Source: Terebella lapidaria
Lineage: Eukaryota > Annelida > Polychaeta > Terebellida > Terebellidae
Direction of reading: 5' to 3'
Assembly (NCBI GenBank): GCA_949152475.1
Contig: OX424556.1
Location: forward strand, 56,874,451-56,938,450
Length of the DNA: 64,000 bases
Shown: one piece after another, positions 31,360 to 44,628 of the stretch
How the letters are laid out: every line of letters starts with the position of its first letter
Numbering within the stretch: the stretch's first letter is position 1
Notes under the pieces: model-generated
What the model was told of the DNA's origin: nothing
What the model saw: the letters and a program-made list of their open reading frames with translations, nothing else
The model's database searches: none
Program-made: the position numbers and the translations under genes

Positions 31360-32276
31360 CTCTGGCAGCTGATGGATGTGTGAAGAATTGTTAGCAAATT
31401 TCATGTAGTTACTTCGATGGTCCTGATCATGCCTGATTAGTGAATTCTAGTTAGTGAGAGATGCATTTGTTAGAATGAGATTTTGAATGTTCAGTTTTAA
31501 CTTTTAACCCATATTCTACAATATGTGGTAATATTATGACACAGATATGTTTATCACATGAAATTTCCAGTATCACCGCCATTGAAATTATCAACTTCAG
31601 CAATCATACTACCGGTACATGTACATGCAAGGTTCGATTGTGGTTGTGGTAGATTGTGGTATTTTAAACAATCTGATATGTCTTGTAACATGAAAAATAT
31701 TAATTATTATTTTAATACCTTTGTGGAATTCCCCTCTACGTTCATCAATAAACCGTTGTTGTATCAGAGCACAATGTATGCTATAACTTCTGTAACTATT
31801 GAGCCCAATGTCTTTGCCGAAAAACACAATTACGACGAAAATTACCCAATTTTGGCCATTAACTTTCTGGTCAATTTTGAGATTTTTGTTTCAAAAAATG
31901 CTTGATTGGGCTATTGATCTTGTTTACAAGTGTCATTGTTGCTCTTGAATCCTGGACTGTGTGTGGCGGGTATTTTGACAGATTTTTTTTCACCCGAAAT
32001 CAAGTTACTATGAGCTTTGAGTTATTTCCAGCTGAAAATTAAAAAAAAAAAAAAATTGCCTTTGAAAAAAAAATAGGAATTTCTGCCACTATTCTCCTGA
32101 AATAGGAGCTCTGCCTAATGCGAAGTTGTGTATTGCAATTTGAGTGGTGACCTTGAATTTCACCTTTGATTGTCCTGAAATGTAAAAACGGCCATTTATA
32201 GACTTTTTGGACTTTGGCTGCCATTGTCTGAAAATCTGAATATGAATATGAAAACCACAGGATGTGAACACATTCA
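31360..32276. other. Gene-free stretch; 3' flank of the XRCC1-like gene
   Basis: Candidate AATAAA near 31746 for the upstream gene. From about 31860 the text (gagatttttgtttcaaaa, gccatttatagactttttgg) resembles decayed leader sequence of the hairpin element family. An A-run lies at 32040-32054. Confidence 0.4.
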
Positions 32277-33220
32277 ATATATCACCAGATGGCCATGGAT
32301 GATTTCAGAATATATCCCGATGGCCATCGATGAGTTAAGGAATATCTCACCAGATGGCCATGGATGATTTCAGAATATATCCCAATGGCCATCGAAGAGT
32401 TAAGGAATATCTCACCAGATGGCCATGTATGATTTCAGAATATATCCCGATGGCCATCGAAGAGTTAAGGAATATCTCACCAGATGGCCATGGATGATTT
32501 CAGAATATATCCCGATGGCCATCGAAGAGTTAAGGAATATCTCACCAGATGGCCATGTATGATTTCAGAATATATCCCGATGGCCATCGAAGAGTTAAGG
32601 AATATCTCACCAGATGGCCATGGATGATTTCAGAATATATCCCGATGGCCATCGAAGAGTTAAGGAATATCTCACCAGATGGCCATGTATGATTTCAGAA
32701 TATATCCCGATGGCCATCGAAGAGTTAAGGAATATCTCACCAGATGGCCATGGATGATTTCAGAATATATCCCGATGGCCATCGAAGAGTTAAGGAATAT
32801 CTCACCAGATGGCCATGGATGATTTCAGAATATATCCCGATGGCCATCGAAGAGTTAAGGAATATCTCACCAGATGGCCATGTATGATTTCAGAATATAT
32901 CCCGATGGCCATCGAAGAGTTAAGGAATATCCCACCAGATGGCCATGTATGATTTCAGAATATATCCCGATGGCCATCGAAGAGTTAAGGAATATCTCAC
33001 CAGATGGCCATGGATGATTTCAGAATATATCCCGATGGCCATCGAAGAGTTAAGGAATATCTCACCAGATGGCCATGGATGATTTCAGAATATATCCCGA
33101 TGGCCATCGAAGAGTTAAGGAATATCTCACCAGATGGCCATGTATGATTTCAGAATATATCCCGATGGCCATCGAAGAGTTAAGGAATATCTCACCAGAT
33201 GGCCATGTATGATTTCAGAA
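32277..33220. repeat. 65-bp satellite, left block (about 14-15 copies)
   Basis: Exact 65-bp spacing of 'ccagatggccatg' at about 32351, 32416, 32481, 32546 and so on. Each 65-bp unit is two related halves that both begin GATGGCCAT. Successive units alternate between ggatgattt and gtatgattt for much of the block. The array is broken at 33220 by a Helentron-like insertion and resumes at 47085. Confidence 0.95.
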
Positions 33221-33268
33221 TTAAGGCATTTCGGAAGAAATGCCTCTATGGTTTTAGCAGAATTTTTT

Positions 33269-35644
33269 TAGGTTACCGGACCTATGGTCCGATAACCTAT
33301 TGGCATGGCGTTGCGTCCATCGTCCGTCCGTCCGTCTAGCCGTCCGTCCGTCCGTCCGTCGTCCGTTCACATTTTTATCTTTAAAGTATATGATCGAATC
33401 TTTCCGAAATTTTGCACAAAAATACCTAAAAATATTTCAAGGAAAGGTTTTTTTTTGTTTTTCGATTTTCGCATTTTTTTCAAAATGGCGGCCGTTTCCG
33501 ACGAAAAATGCCTGATTTTGGACTTTGGCGGCCATTTTCTCAAAAACTGTTCAGTAACTTTTTTTCTTTTTGATACACAACACTCCTCATATGTACTCCT
33601 GTGATATGTATAAGTTTCGTTGCGCTTGAATCGCTCGAAGTGGGCCATTTTGGGCCAAACTTGGCCCAAATGGGACTTTCCCATGTTAAACTTTCCTATG
33701 CTTTATAATGGGACACATTATGCCTTATATCTCACTTAATATTGAGATTAGAGACTAGGAATCAATTGTGGACATATAGGAAATGATATATGCTGAATAT
33801 TCTCGTGACCTTGAGTATGACCTCTGACCTCAGTTTCAAGGTCAAAGAACAAAATGGCTAATATCTCGCTTATTATCGACTTTACAGCTTAGAAATCAAT
33901 TGTGGACATATAAGAAATGATATATACCGAATATTCTGATGACCTTGAATTTGACCTTTGACCTCATTTTCAAGGTCACAGGACAAAATGGCTAATATCT
34001 CACTTCTTATCGACTTTACAGCTTAGGAATCAATTATGAACATATAGGAAATGATATATGCAGATTATTGTCATGACCTTGAATTTGACCTTCGACCTCA
34101 TTTTCAAGGTCACGGGACAAAATGGCTAATATCTCACTTACTATCGATTTTACAGCTTAGTGATCAATTGTGGACATGTAGGTAATGATATATGCTGAAT
34201 ATTCTGATGACCTCAAATTTGACCTTTGACCTTATTTTCAAGGTCATAGCACAAAATTGCTAATATCTCGCTTATTATCGACTTTACGGCTTAGGAATCA
34301 ATTGTGAACATATAGGAAATGATATATGCTGAATATTCTCGTGACCTTGAATTTGACCTTTGACCTCATTTTCAAGGTCACAGGACAAAATTGCTAATAT
34401 CTCGCTTATTATCGACTTTACGGCTTAGGAATCAATTGTGAACATATAGGAAATGATATATGCTGAATATTCTCGTGACCTTGAATTTGACCTTTGACCT
34501 CATTTTCAAGGTCACAGGACAAAATGGCCAATATATTGCTTATTAGCGACTTTGCAGCTTAGGAATCAATTGTGAACATATAGGAAATGATATATGCTGA
34601 ATATTCTAGTGACCTTGAATTTGACCCTTGACCTAAATTCCAAGGTTAGTCATTTTATTTTCAAGGTCAGAATACAAAATGGCTTATATCTCGCTTATTA
34701 TCAAATTTACAGCTTAGGGGTCCATAGTGAACATATAGGAAATGATGTATGCTGAATATTTTGGTGATCTAGAATTTGACCTTTGATCTCATTTACAAGG
34801 TCAGAGAACAAAATGGCTAATATGTCGCTTATTATCATCTTTACATCTGCCCCTGATGACGCCAGTGTGTCTTTGGATAAACTATTTGGTCGGGCTTTGT
34901 TTCTATTGCAAAATGTTGTATTTTACCTTTCTTATTGGCATCATCAAAATTTGATTGTATTGGTGGTAATAGATTGATACTTACATTTGTACCACTGAGT
35001 CGGTGTCACTGCTGGCGGACGTTAAATCTGTCCCCGAGGATACCATCAACTCAGTAGCCTTCGGGCTTGTGATTGGGTACTTTTGTACTTGTCATGTATC
35101 TATTCAAGGGGTTAGATTCGGATTTCTAAATTATTTTCATAGGTTGTTGGGCAGTTGTATACTAATTCCATCTGGTGTACAGTAGGAACAACTACATTTA
35201 ACACATTGTCTGCCCCTGAAGACGCCAGTGTGTCTTTGGATAAACTATTTGGTCGGGCGTTTGTTTCTATTGCAAAATGTAGTATTTTACGTTTCTTATT
35301 GGCATCATCAAAATCTGATTGTATTGGTGGTAATAGATTGATACTTACATTTACAGCATAGGAATCAATTGCGAATGTAGAGGAATGATATCTACTGAAT
35401 ATTTTCATAACCTTGAACTTGAACTTTGACCTCATTTTCAAGGTCACATCACAGAATGGCTAATGTCTCACTTATTATCGACTTTACAGCTTAGGAATTT
35501 ATTGTGGACATACTAGAAGTGATATATTTGTTGAAAATTTCATGACCTTGAATTTATCAGTGACTTTATTTTCAAGGTCACTGGACAAAAGGCTAATATC
35601 TAAAATGTATATTGTCCGGTAACCTTTCTTAGCCCTTGGGCTAA
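33269..35644 (+). mobile_element. Copy B of the 134-bp-core hairpin element
   Basis: Starts TTAGG, then arm GGTTACCGGACC, loop tat and arm GGTCCGATAACC (33271-33297), followed by a (CGTC)n microsatellite, leader, and about nine 134-bp cores. A block of a different sequence lies at about 34840-35345. It ends GTCCGGTAACC (35614-35624) and hairpin TTAGCCC, TT, GGGCTAA (35629-35644). Inserted in a T-run of element Z. Confidence 0.85.
34840..35350. repeat. Foreign cargo block in copy B (about 1.5 units)
   Basis: Unit text 'tctgcccctgatgacgccag', 'tgtctttggataaactattt', 'tgtcactgctggcggacgtt', 'tccccgaggataccatcaac'. Unrelated to the 134-bp core; the same unit occurs three times in copy E. Composition looks coding-like but frames do not prove a gene. 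Confidence 0.7.
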
Positions 35645-35822
35645 TTTTTTTTCTTTTTTCTTTTTTTTTTTTCTTTTTTTTCCGCCGTATTGGTTTCTGA
35701 CCGATAACTTTAGTTTGCCTCGATGTATCTGCGCCAAATTTTCAGCATTGGTCAGACATATGTGGAAGAACCCTATCGTTTTTCAGCCGGATCCGAGGTC
35801 CGTGAGGATGAAATCAATGTTT

Positions 35823-38617
35823 TTAGGTTACCGGACCTATGGTCCGATAACCTATTGGCATGGCGTTGCGTCCGTCGTCCGTCGTCGTCGTCGTCGTCGT
35901 CGTCGTCATCGTCGTCCACATTTTTATCTTTTTTGTTTACGGGCGAATTTTTCTGAAATTTTGCAGAAAAATACTTAAAAATAATTCAAGAAGGAGGTAT
36001 TTTTTAGTTTTTTGATTTTCGCTTTTTCTTCAAAATGGCGGCCGTTTTCGACGAAAAAGGCCTGATTTTGGACTTTGGCGGCCATTTTCTCAAAATCTGT
36101 TCAGTAACTTTTTTTCTTTTTGATACATAAGACTCCTCATATGTACTTCTATGATGTCTATAAATTTCGTTGCGCTTGAATCGCTCGAAGTGGGCCATTT
36201 TGGCCCAAACTCGGCCCAAATGGGACTTTCCCATGTTAAATTCTCCTATGCTTTATAATGGGACACATTAAAGCCTAATATCTCACTTAATATTGAGATT
36301 AGAGACTAGGAATCAATTGTGGACATATAGGAAATGATATATGCTGAATATTGTCGTGACCTTGAATTTGACCTCTGACCTTGGTTTCAAGGTCAGAGCG
36401 GCCGTTTTCGTCGAAAAATGGCCAATTTTGGACTTCGACGGTCGTTTTCTCAAAATTTGTTCAGTAACTTTTTTTCTTATTGATGCATGACACTCCTCCT
36501 ATGTACCCCTGTGACATGTATAAATTTCGTTGCCCTTGAATCGCTCGAAGTGGGCCATTTTGGGCCCAAACTCAGCCCAAATGGGACTTTCCCATGTTAA
36601 ATTCTCCTATGCTTTATAATGGGACACATTAAGCCTAATATCTCACTTAATATTGAAATTAGAGACTAGGAATGAATTGTGGACATATAGGAAATGATAT
36701 ATGCTGAATATTCTCGTGACCTTGAATTTGACTTTTGACCTCATTTTCAAGGTCACAGGACAAAATGGCTAATATCTCGCTTATTATCGACTTTACAGCT
36801 TAGGAATCAGTTGTGAACATATAGGAAATGATATATGCTGAATATTCTTGTGACCTTGAATTTGACCTTTGACCTCATTTTCAAGGTCACTTGACAAAAT
36901 GGCTAATATCTCGCTTATTATCGACTTTACAGTTTAGGAATCAATTGTGAACATATAGGAAATGATATATGCTGAATATTTTCGTGACCTTGAATTTGAC
37001 CTTTGACCTCATTTCCAAGGTCGCAGGACAAAATTGCTAATATCTCGCTTATTATCGACTTTACAGCTTAGGAATCAATTGTGAACATATAGGAAATGAT
37101 ATATGCTGAATATTCTCGTGGCCTTGAATTTGAGCTTTGACCTCATTTTCAAGGTCACAGGACAAAATGGCCAATATCTTGCTTATTAGCGACTTTACAG
37201 CTTAGGAGTCGATTGTGAACATATAGGAAATGATATATGCTGAAAATTCTCGTGACCTTGAATTTCACCTTTGACCTCATTTTCAAGGTCACAGGACAAA
37301 ATGGCTAATTTCTCGCTTATTATCGACTTTACAGCTTAGGAATCAATTGTGAACATATAGGTAATGATATATGCTGAATATTCTCGTGACCTTGAATTTG
37401 ACCTTTGACCTCATTTTCAAGGTCACATGACAAAATGGCTAATATCTCGCTTATTATCGACTTTACAGTTTAGGAATCAATTGTGAACATATAGGAAATG
37501 ATAGATGCTGAAAATTCTCATGACCTTGAATTTGACCTTTGACCTCATTTTGAAGGTCGCATGACAAAATGGCTAAGATCTCGCTTATTATCGACTTTAC
37601 AGCTTAGGAATCAATTGTGAACATATAGGAAATGATATACGCAGAATATTCTCATGACCTTGAATTTGACCTTTGACCTCATATCCAAGGTCACAGGACA
37701 AAATTGCTGATATCTCGCTTATTATCGACTTTACAGCTTAGGAATCAATTGTGAACATATGGGAAATGATATATGCTGAATATTCTCGTGACCTTGAATT
37801 TGACCTTTGACCTCATTTTCAAGGTCACAGGACAAAATGGCCAATATCTTGCTTATTAGCGACTTTACAGCTTAGGAATCAATTGTGAACATATAGGAAA
37901 TGATATATGCTGAAAATGCTCGTGACCTTGAAATTGACCTTTGACCTATTTTCAAGGTCACAGGACAAAATGGCCAATATCTTGCTTATTAGCGACTTTA
38001 CAGCTTAGGAATCAATTGTGAACATATAGGAAATGATATATGCTGAAAATGCTCGTGACCTTGAATTTGACCTTTGACCTATTTTCAAGGTCACAGGACA
38101 AAATGGCCAATATCTTGCTTATTAGCGACTTTACAGCTTAGGAATTAATTGTGAACATATAGGAAATGATATATGCTGAAAATTCTCATGACCTTGAATT
38201 TGACCTTTGACCTCATTTTCAAGGTCAACAGGACAAAATGGCTAATATCTTGCTTATTATCGACTTTACAGCTTAGGAATCAATTGTGAACATATAGGAA
38301 ATGATATATTCTGAATATTTTAATGATATTGAATTTGACCTTTGACCTAAATTTCAAGGTCAGTCATTTTATTTTCAAAGTCAGATTACAAAATGGCTTA
38401 TATCTCGCTTATTATCAAATTTACAGCTTAGGGGTCCATAGTGAACATATAGGAAATGATGTATGCTGAATAGTTTGGTGATCTAGAATTTAACCTTTGA
38501 TCCCATTTTCACGGTTAGAGATATGGCGATTTCAGTGGTCACCTTGAATTTGACTTTCAACTTTCTCGGCTTAACTCTGTATATTTCTCCGGTAACCTTA
38601 CTAGCCCATTGGGCTAA
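35823..38617 (+). mobile_element. Copy C of the 134-bp-core hairpin element
   Basis: Same start hairpin (35826-35852), (CGT/CGTC)n microsatellite at about 35875-35920, leader, and a second partial leader at 36397-36600. Then follow about 14 cores with exact 134-bp spacing (cagctt-type at 36796, 36930, 37064, 37198). It ends with ccggtaacct and hairpin TAGCCC, ATT, GGGCTA (38602-38616). The best long array in the window. Confidence 0.88.
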
Positions 38618-38749
38618 TTTTTTTTTTGGACTTTGTTTCTGCACGATAACTCAAAAAGTATGTAGGCAATGGCTGCAGAACTTTGCACGGAGGTCCATAT
38701 ATCAATAGGGAAGAACCCTATCGATTTTGGGATCAATCCGTCAAACGAC

Positions 38750-40391
38750 CTTTGACCTAGAGGTCGGAAGAGTTTTTGCCCAGTCATCCTTGAGGTTTCC
38801 TGCATATCTTGGAAACGGTGCGTCGTAGAGCGAAACAGACATTATTTTCGGACTCGTGGCACTAGACAAACATGTCTAAGGGGTATTAAGGATGACCTTC
38901 GACCTTGACCTTGAATTTTTCTGCCGAGTCGGCATTTTTCGTTTTCGTCGATATCATGGAAATGGTGCGTCGTAGAGCGAAACGGACGTTATTTTCGGAC
39001 TCCTGGCAGTAGACAAACATATCGAAGGGGTATTATGGATGAACTTTGACCTTGACCTAAAATGTTTTCGCCGAGTCGGCACTTTTCGTTTTAATCGATA
39101 TCTCGGAAACGGTGCGTCGTAGAGCGAAACGGACGTTATTTTCAGACTCGTCGCCCTAGACAAACATGTCTGAAGGGTATTAGGGATGACCTTCGACCTT
39201 GACCTTGAATTTTTCTGCCGAGATGGCATTTTTCGTTTTCGTCGATATCTTGGAAATGGTGCGTCATAGAGCGAAACAGACGTTATTTTCGGTCTCCTGG
39301 CACTAGACGAACATGTCCAAGGGGTATTATGGATGAACTTGGACCTTGACCTAAAATTTTTCTCGCCGAGTCAGCATTTTTCGTTTTCATCGATATCTCG
39401 GAAACGGTGTGTCGTAGAGCGAAACGGACGTTATTTTCAGACTCATCGCCCTAGACAAACATGTCGAAAGAGTATTAAGGATGACCTTCGACCTTGGCCT
39501 TGAATTTTTCTGCCGAGTCGGCATTTTTTTGTTTTCGTCGATATCTCGGAAACGATGCATCGTAGAGCGACACGGACATTATTTTCGGACTCGTGGCACT
39601 AGACAAACAAGTCTAAGGGGTATTATGGATGAACTTTGACCTTGACCTAAAATGTTTTCGCCGAGTCGGCACTTTTCGTTTTAATCGATATCTCGGAAAC
39701 GGTGCGTCGTAGAGCGAAACGGACGTTATTTTCAGACTCGTCGCCCTAGACAAACATGTCTGAAGGGTATTAGGGATGACCTTCGACCTTGACCTTGAAT
39801 TTTTCTGCCGAGTCGGCATTTTTCGTTTTCGTCGATATCTTGGAAATGGTGCGTCATAGAGCGAAACAGACGTTATTTTCGGTCTCCTGGCACTAGACGA
39901 ATATGTCCAAGGGGTATTATGGATGAACTTGGACCTTGACCTAAAATTTTTCTCGCCGAGTCAGCATTTTTCGTTTTCATCGATATCTCGGAAACGGTGT
40001 GTCGTAGAGCGAAACGGACGTTATTTTCAGACTCATCGCCCTAGACAAACAGTCGAAAGAGTATTAAGGATGACCTTCGACCTTGGCCTTGAATTTTTCT
40101 GCCGAGTCGGCATTTTTTTGTTTTCGTCGATATCTCGGAAACGATGCATCGTAGAGCGACACGGACATTATTTTCGGACTCGTGGCACTAAACAAACAAG
40201 TCTAAGGGGTATTATGGATGAACTTTGACCTTCACCTAAAATGTTTTCGCCGAGTCGGCATTTTTCGTTTTCATCGATATCTCGGAAACGGTGCATCGTA
40301 GAGCGAAACGGACTTTATTTTCGGACTCGTTGCCCTAGACAAACATGTCTAAAGAGTATTGAGGATGACCTTTGACCTTGACCTTGAATTT
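38750..40391. repeat. 147-bp tandem repeat with 4-unit higher-order structure
   Basis: Unit marked by 'cgagtcggcatttttcg', 'tcgatatctcggaaacgg' and 'gtagagcgaaacggacg', spaced about 147 bp (38925, 39072, 39219, 39367). A block of four units (about 590 bp) starting near 39060 is repeated almost exactly from about 39650. The array is interrupted at 40391 by element D and resumes at 46783. It is body sequence of element Z. Confidence 0.9.
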
Positions 40392-42649
40392 TTAGGTTAC
40401 CGGACCTATGGTCCGATAACCTATTGCCGTCACGTTGCGTCCGTCGTCCGTCGTCCGTCCACAGCTCTATCTTTAAAGTTTACAGGCGGATTTTTCTGAA
40501 ATTTTGCACAAAAATGCCTAAAAATATTTCAAGAAGGGGTTTTTTCTTAGTTTTTTTATTTTCGCATTTTTCTCAAAATGGCGGCCATTTTTGACGAAAA
40601 ATGGGCAATTTTGGACTTTGGCAGCCATTTTCTCAAAAACTGTCTGATCAGTTTTGAGATTTTTGTTTCAAAAGATTCCCCTTATGTACCTTTATGATGT
40701 GTATAAGTTTTGTTGCCCCTTGAGTTGCCGGTCTCCGTATGGCGGCCATTTTGAATTTTTGACGGGTCGGCGAAAAATTTTTTTTTTTGCCCCATACGCG
40801 TTACTATCCATTTTGGGCCATTTCTAGGCAAAAAAAATTTTTTCACCCTTTGAAGAAAATTTTGGACTTAGTAAATTTTCGCCACTTTTTTCCTTCATAA
40901 TGGGAGCTGCAGGGACTGTACTCATAGAAGGCTTAAAGATAGAGCTTAGATATTGGCACTTTCAAATGGGAAGTCATATATGGCGACTTGTGTGGTGATC
41001 TTGAATTTGACCTTGGATGACCTTGAAAGGTCAAAACAGCCATTTTTGGGTCGAAAAATGCCCAAATTTGCAGTTTTTCTGTCTTTTCTCGAAAACTGTC
41101 TGATCAGTTTTGAGATTTTCGTTTCAGAAGATTCCCCCTATATACCTTTATGATGTTTATAAGTTTTGTTGCCCTTGAATCGCCGGTCTCCGTGTGGCGG
41201 CCATTTTGAATTTTTGACGGGTCGGCGAAAAATTTTTTTTTGCCCCAAATCGCGTTACTATCCATTTTGGGCCATTTCTAGGCAAAAAAATTTTTTTCAC
41301 CCTTTGAACAAAATTTTGGACTTGACAAATTTTCGGCACTTTTTTAGGTTACCGGACCTTTGGTCCGATAACCTATTGCCATGGCGTTGCGTCCGGCGTC
41401 CGGCGTCCGTCGTCCGTCCGTCCGTCCGTCCGTCCGTCCGTTCACATTTTTATCTTTAAAGTTTATGATGGAATATTTCTGAAATTTTGCACAAAAATAC
41501 CTAAAAATATTTCCAGGAAAGTTTTTTTTTTAGTTTTCTGATTTTCGCATTTTTTTCAAAATGGCGGCCGTTTTCGTCGAAAAATGCCTGATTTTGGACT
41601 TTGGCGGCCATTTTCTCAAAAACTGTTCAGTAACTTTTTTTCTTTTTGATACACAACACTCCTCATATATACTCCTGTGATGTGTATAAGTTTCGTTGCG
41701 CTTGAATCGCTCGAAGTGGGCCATTTTGGGCCAAACTCGGCCCAAATGGGACTTTCCCATGTTAAATTCTCCTATGCTTTATAATGGGACACATTATGTC
41801 TTATATCTCACTTAATATTGAGATTAGAGACTAGGAATCAATTGTGGACATATAGGAAATGATATATGCTGAATATTATCGTGACCTTGAATTTGACCTC
41901 TGACCTCGGTTTGAAGGTCAGAGCGGCCGTTTTCGTCGAAAAATGGCCAATTTTGGACTTTGACGGTCGTTTTCTCAAAATCTGTTCAGTAACTTTTTTT
42001 TGTATTGATGCATAACACTCTTCATATGTACCCCTGTGACATGTATAAATTTCGTTGCCCTTGAATGGCTGGAAGTGGGCCATTTTGGGCCCAAACTCGG
42101 CCCAAATGGGACTTTCCCATGATAAATTCTCCTATGCTTTATAATGGGACACATTGAGCCATAATATCTCACTTAATATTGAGATTAGAGACTAGGAATC
42201 AATTGTGGACATATAGGAAATGATATATACCGAACATTGTCGTGACCTTGAATTTGACCTTTGACCTCGGGTTCAAGGTCAGAGCACAAAATGGCTAATA
42301 TCTCGCTTATTATCGACTTTACAGCTTAGGAATCAATTGTGAACATATAGGAAATGATATATGCTGAATATTCTCATGACCTTGAATTTGACTTTTGACC
42401 TTATTTTCAAGGTCACATGACAAAATGGCTAATATCTCGCTTTTTATCGACTTTACAGCTTAGGAATCAATTGTGAACATATAGGAAATGATTTATGCTG
42501 AATATTCCCGTGACCTTGAATTTGACCTCTGACCTCGGTTTCAAGGTCAGAGCGGCCGTTTTCGTCGAAAAATGGCCAATTGTGGACTTTGACGGTCGTT
42601 TTCTCAAAATCTGTTCAGTAACTTTTTTTCTTATTAACTGTACATATTT

Positions 42650-43205
42650 TGCATATTACTGAATATATGTTCTCTTTCCAGTTCTGATTGCGTTATACCT
42701 GACATTGCACATTCTTTCACATATACAATCCTTACCATTCGAAGTTAAGCCTGAGGCGAAGTGTTTGGGGTTCACTTCTTAATACGTCCCCCGAATGGTT
42801 TTGATTGCTATATGTCTATGTGTGTGTAGGTGTCTTTATGTTTCATTTAAGAAAACTTGTATTTCCCCTATTTAACTTCGTTAATTTCGGTATTATTATG
42901 AGAGAAGGCCGCGAGCCTGTGTATCTGTGAAAGATGCACACACAATCCCTTTAGCAGGTGGCACGCATCCACGCGACCGCAACAAACCGCAGATTGCTTT
43001 ATGGCCCCATGGCGACAAAGTTAACGAGTTTAAATGCCCTCAAAAGCATGCCTCAGGAGCATGAGCAGACGGTTTGGTGATCACTGATCAAGGTTATAAA
43101 AGACAGTTAACCGGTTAATCGTTTGGAGATTTAACAGCCGGTTATTCGCGGTTATTAAAAAAATGCTAGCCGTCGGCGGTTAACCCATTAATCGTGCAGG
43201 CCCTA
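42650..43205. other. Unexplained insert inside copy E
   Basis: Breaks off from leader text at about 42645 and returns to core text ('tttattattgactttacagc') at about 43205. Contains ACCATTCG (42736) and the inverse CGAATGGT (42793), and near its end repeated cggttaa/ttaaccgg wording in both orientations (43098-43195). No family recognised. Confidence 0.5.
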
Positions 43206-43229
43206 TTTATTATTGACTTTACAGCTTAG

Positions 43230-44265
43230 GAATCAGTTGTGCACCTATGGGAATGATGTGTACATGCCAAATATTTTGATGACCATTAATTCGACCTTCG
43301 ACCTTATTTTCAAGGTAATGGAACAAAATTGCTATTTTGTTTTACTTGTTATTGAATTTACAGCTTAGCAAACAATGGACATATCGGGATTCCAAAATGT
43401 TCTATTTTACGTTTGTTTTTGGCATCATCAAAATCTGACTATTGGTGGTAATAAATTGATACTTACTTCATATCACTGAGTCAGTGTCACTGCTGGCGGA
43501 CGTTGAATCTGTCCCCGAGGATACCATCAACTCAGTAGCCTTCTGGCTCGTGATTAGGTACTTATGTACTTGTCATATATCTATTCCATGGGGTTTGTTT
43601 CAGATTTCGAAATTATTTTCATAGGTTGTTGGGCAGTTGTATACTAATTCCATCGGGGGTACAGTAGAAACAACTACATTTAACACACTGTCTGCCCCTG
43701 ATGATGCCAGTGTGTCTTTGGATAAACTATTTGGTCGGGCTTTGTTTCTATTCCAAAATGTTCTATTTTACGATTGTTTTTGGCATCATCAAAATCTGAC
43801 TATTGGTGGTAATAGATTGATACTTACATTCATATTACCGAGTCGGTGTCACTGCTGGCGGACGTTGAATCTGTCCCCGAGGATACCATCAATTCAGTAG
43901 CTTTCTGGCTTGTGATTAGGTACTTATGTACTCGTCATATATCTATTCCATGGGGTTTGTTTCAGATTTCTAAATTTTTTTCATACGTTGTTGGGCAGTT
44001 GTATACTAATTCCATCAGGTGTACAGTAGAAACAACTACATTCAACATACTGTCTGCCCCTGATGACGCCAGTGTGTATTTGGATAAACTATTTGGTCGG
44101 ACTTTGTTTATATTCCAAAATGTTCTTCTATTTTACGTTTGTTTTTGGCATCATCAAAATCTGACTATTGGTGGTAATAGATTGATACTTACATATACAT
44201 GTTTGCTGGATATTCACATGACTTTGCATTTGACCAGTGACCTTATTTTCAAGGTCACAGGAATA
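43230..44265. repeat. Cargo repeat, about 360 bp, three copies
   Basis: 'tggtggtaata(a/g)attgatacttac' recurs at about 43444, 43805 and 44171. 'ctggcggacgttgaatctgt' occurs twice and 'gataaactatttggtcgg' twice here. Frames are open over 60-140 codons on both strands because the unit is free of stops in several phases. I recognise no protein. Possibly a captured host fragment amplified with the element. Confidence 0.7.
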
Positions 44266-44628
44266 TAAAACATATCTTGTCCGGTAACCTGTCTAAGCCC
44301 TTGGGCTAATTTTCCTTCATAATGGGAGCTGCTGGGACTGTACTCATAGAACGCTTAAAGATAGAGCTTAGATATTGGCACTTTCAAATGGGAAGTCATA
44401 TATGGCGACTTGTGTGGTGACCTTGAATTTGACCTTGGATGACCTTGAAAGGTCAAAACAGCCATTTTTGGGTCGAAAAATGCCCAAATTTGTAGCTTTT
44501 CTGTCTTTTCTCGAAAACTGTCTGATAAGTTTTGAGATTTTTGTTTCGGAAGATTCCCCCTATATACCTTTATGATGTATATATGTTTTGTTGCCCTTGA
44601 ATCGCCGGTCTGCGTGTGGCGGCCATTT

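Larger units (their letters stand above)
41344..44309 (+). mobile_element. Copy E of the 134-bp-core hairpin element, nested in D
   Basis: Start hairpin 41347-41373, (CGTC)n, leader, leader fragments again at about 41920-42120 and 42540-42640. A foreign stretch follows at 42650-43200, cargo repeats at 43230-44200 and end hairpin AGCCC, TT, GGGCT (44296-44307). Flanks cac plus T-run and T-run plus ccttcataatggg rejoin to an uninterrupted D repeat at 40884-40902. Confidence 0.85.

Noticed and set aside
38954-40228. Arg/Ser-rich frames (PSRQKNSRSRSKV-type) repeated in 147-bp steps
   Set aside because: Translation of the 147-bp tandem repeat; identical frames recur because of the higher-order duplication.
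43440-44265. Spliced host-gene exons with a 70-bp intron in the cargo repeat
   Set aside because: Candidate donor and acceptor exist, but joining them does not keep either frame open, so exon status is not supported.
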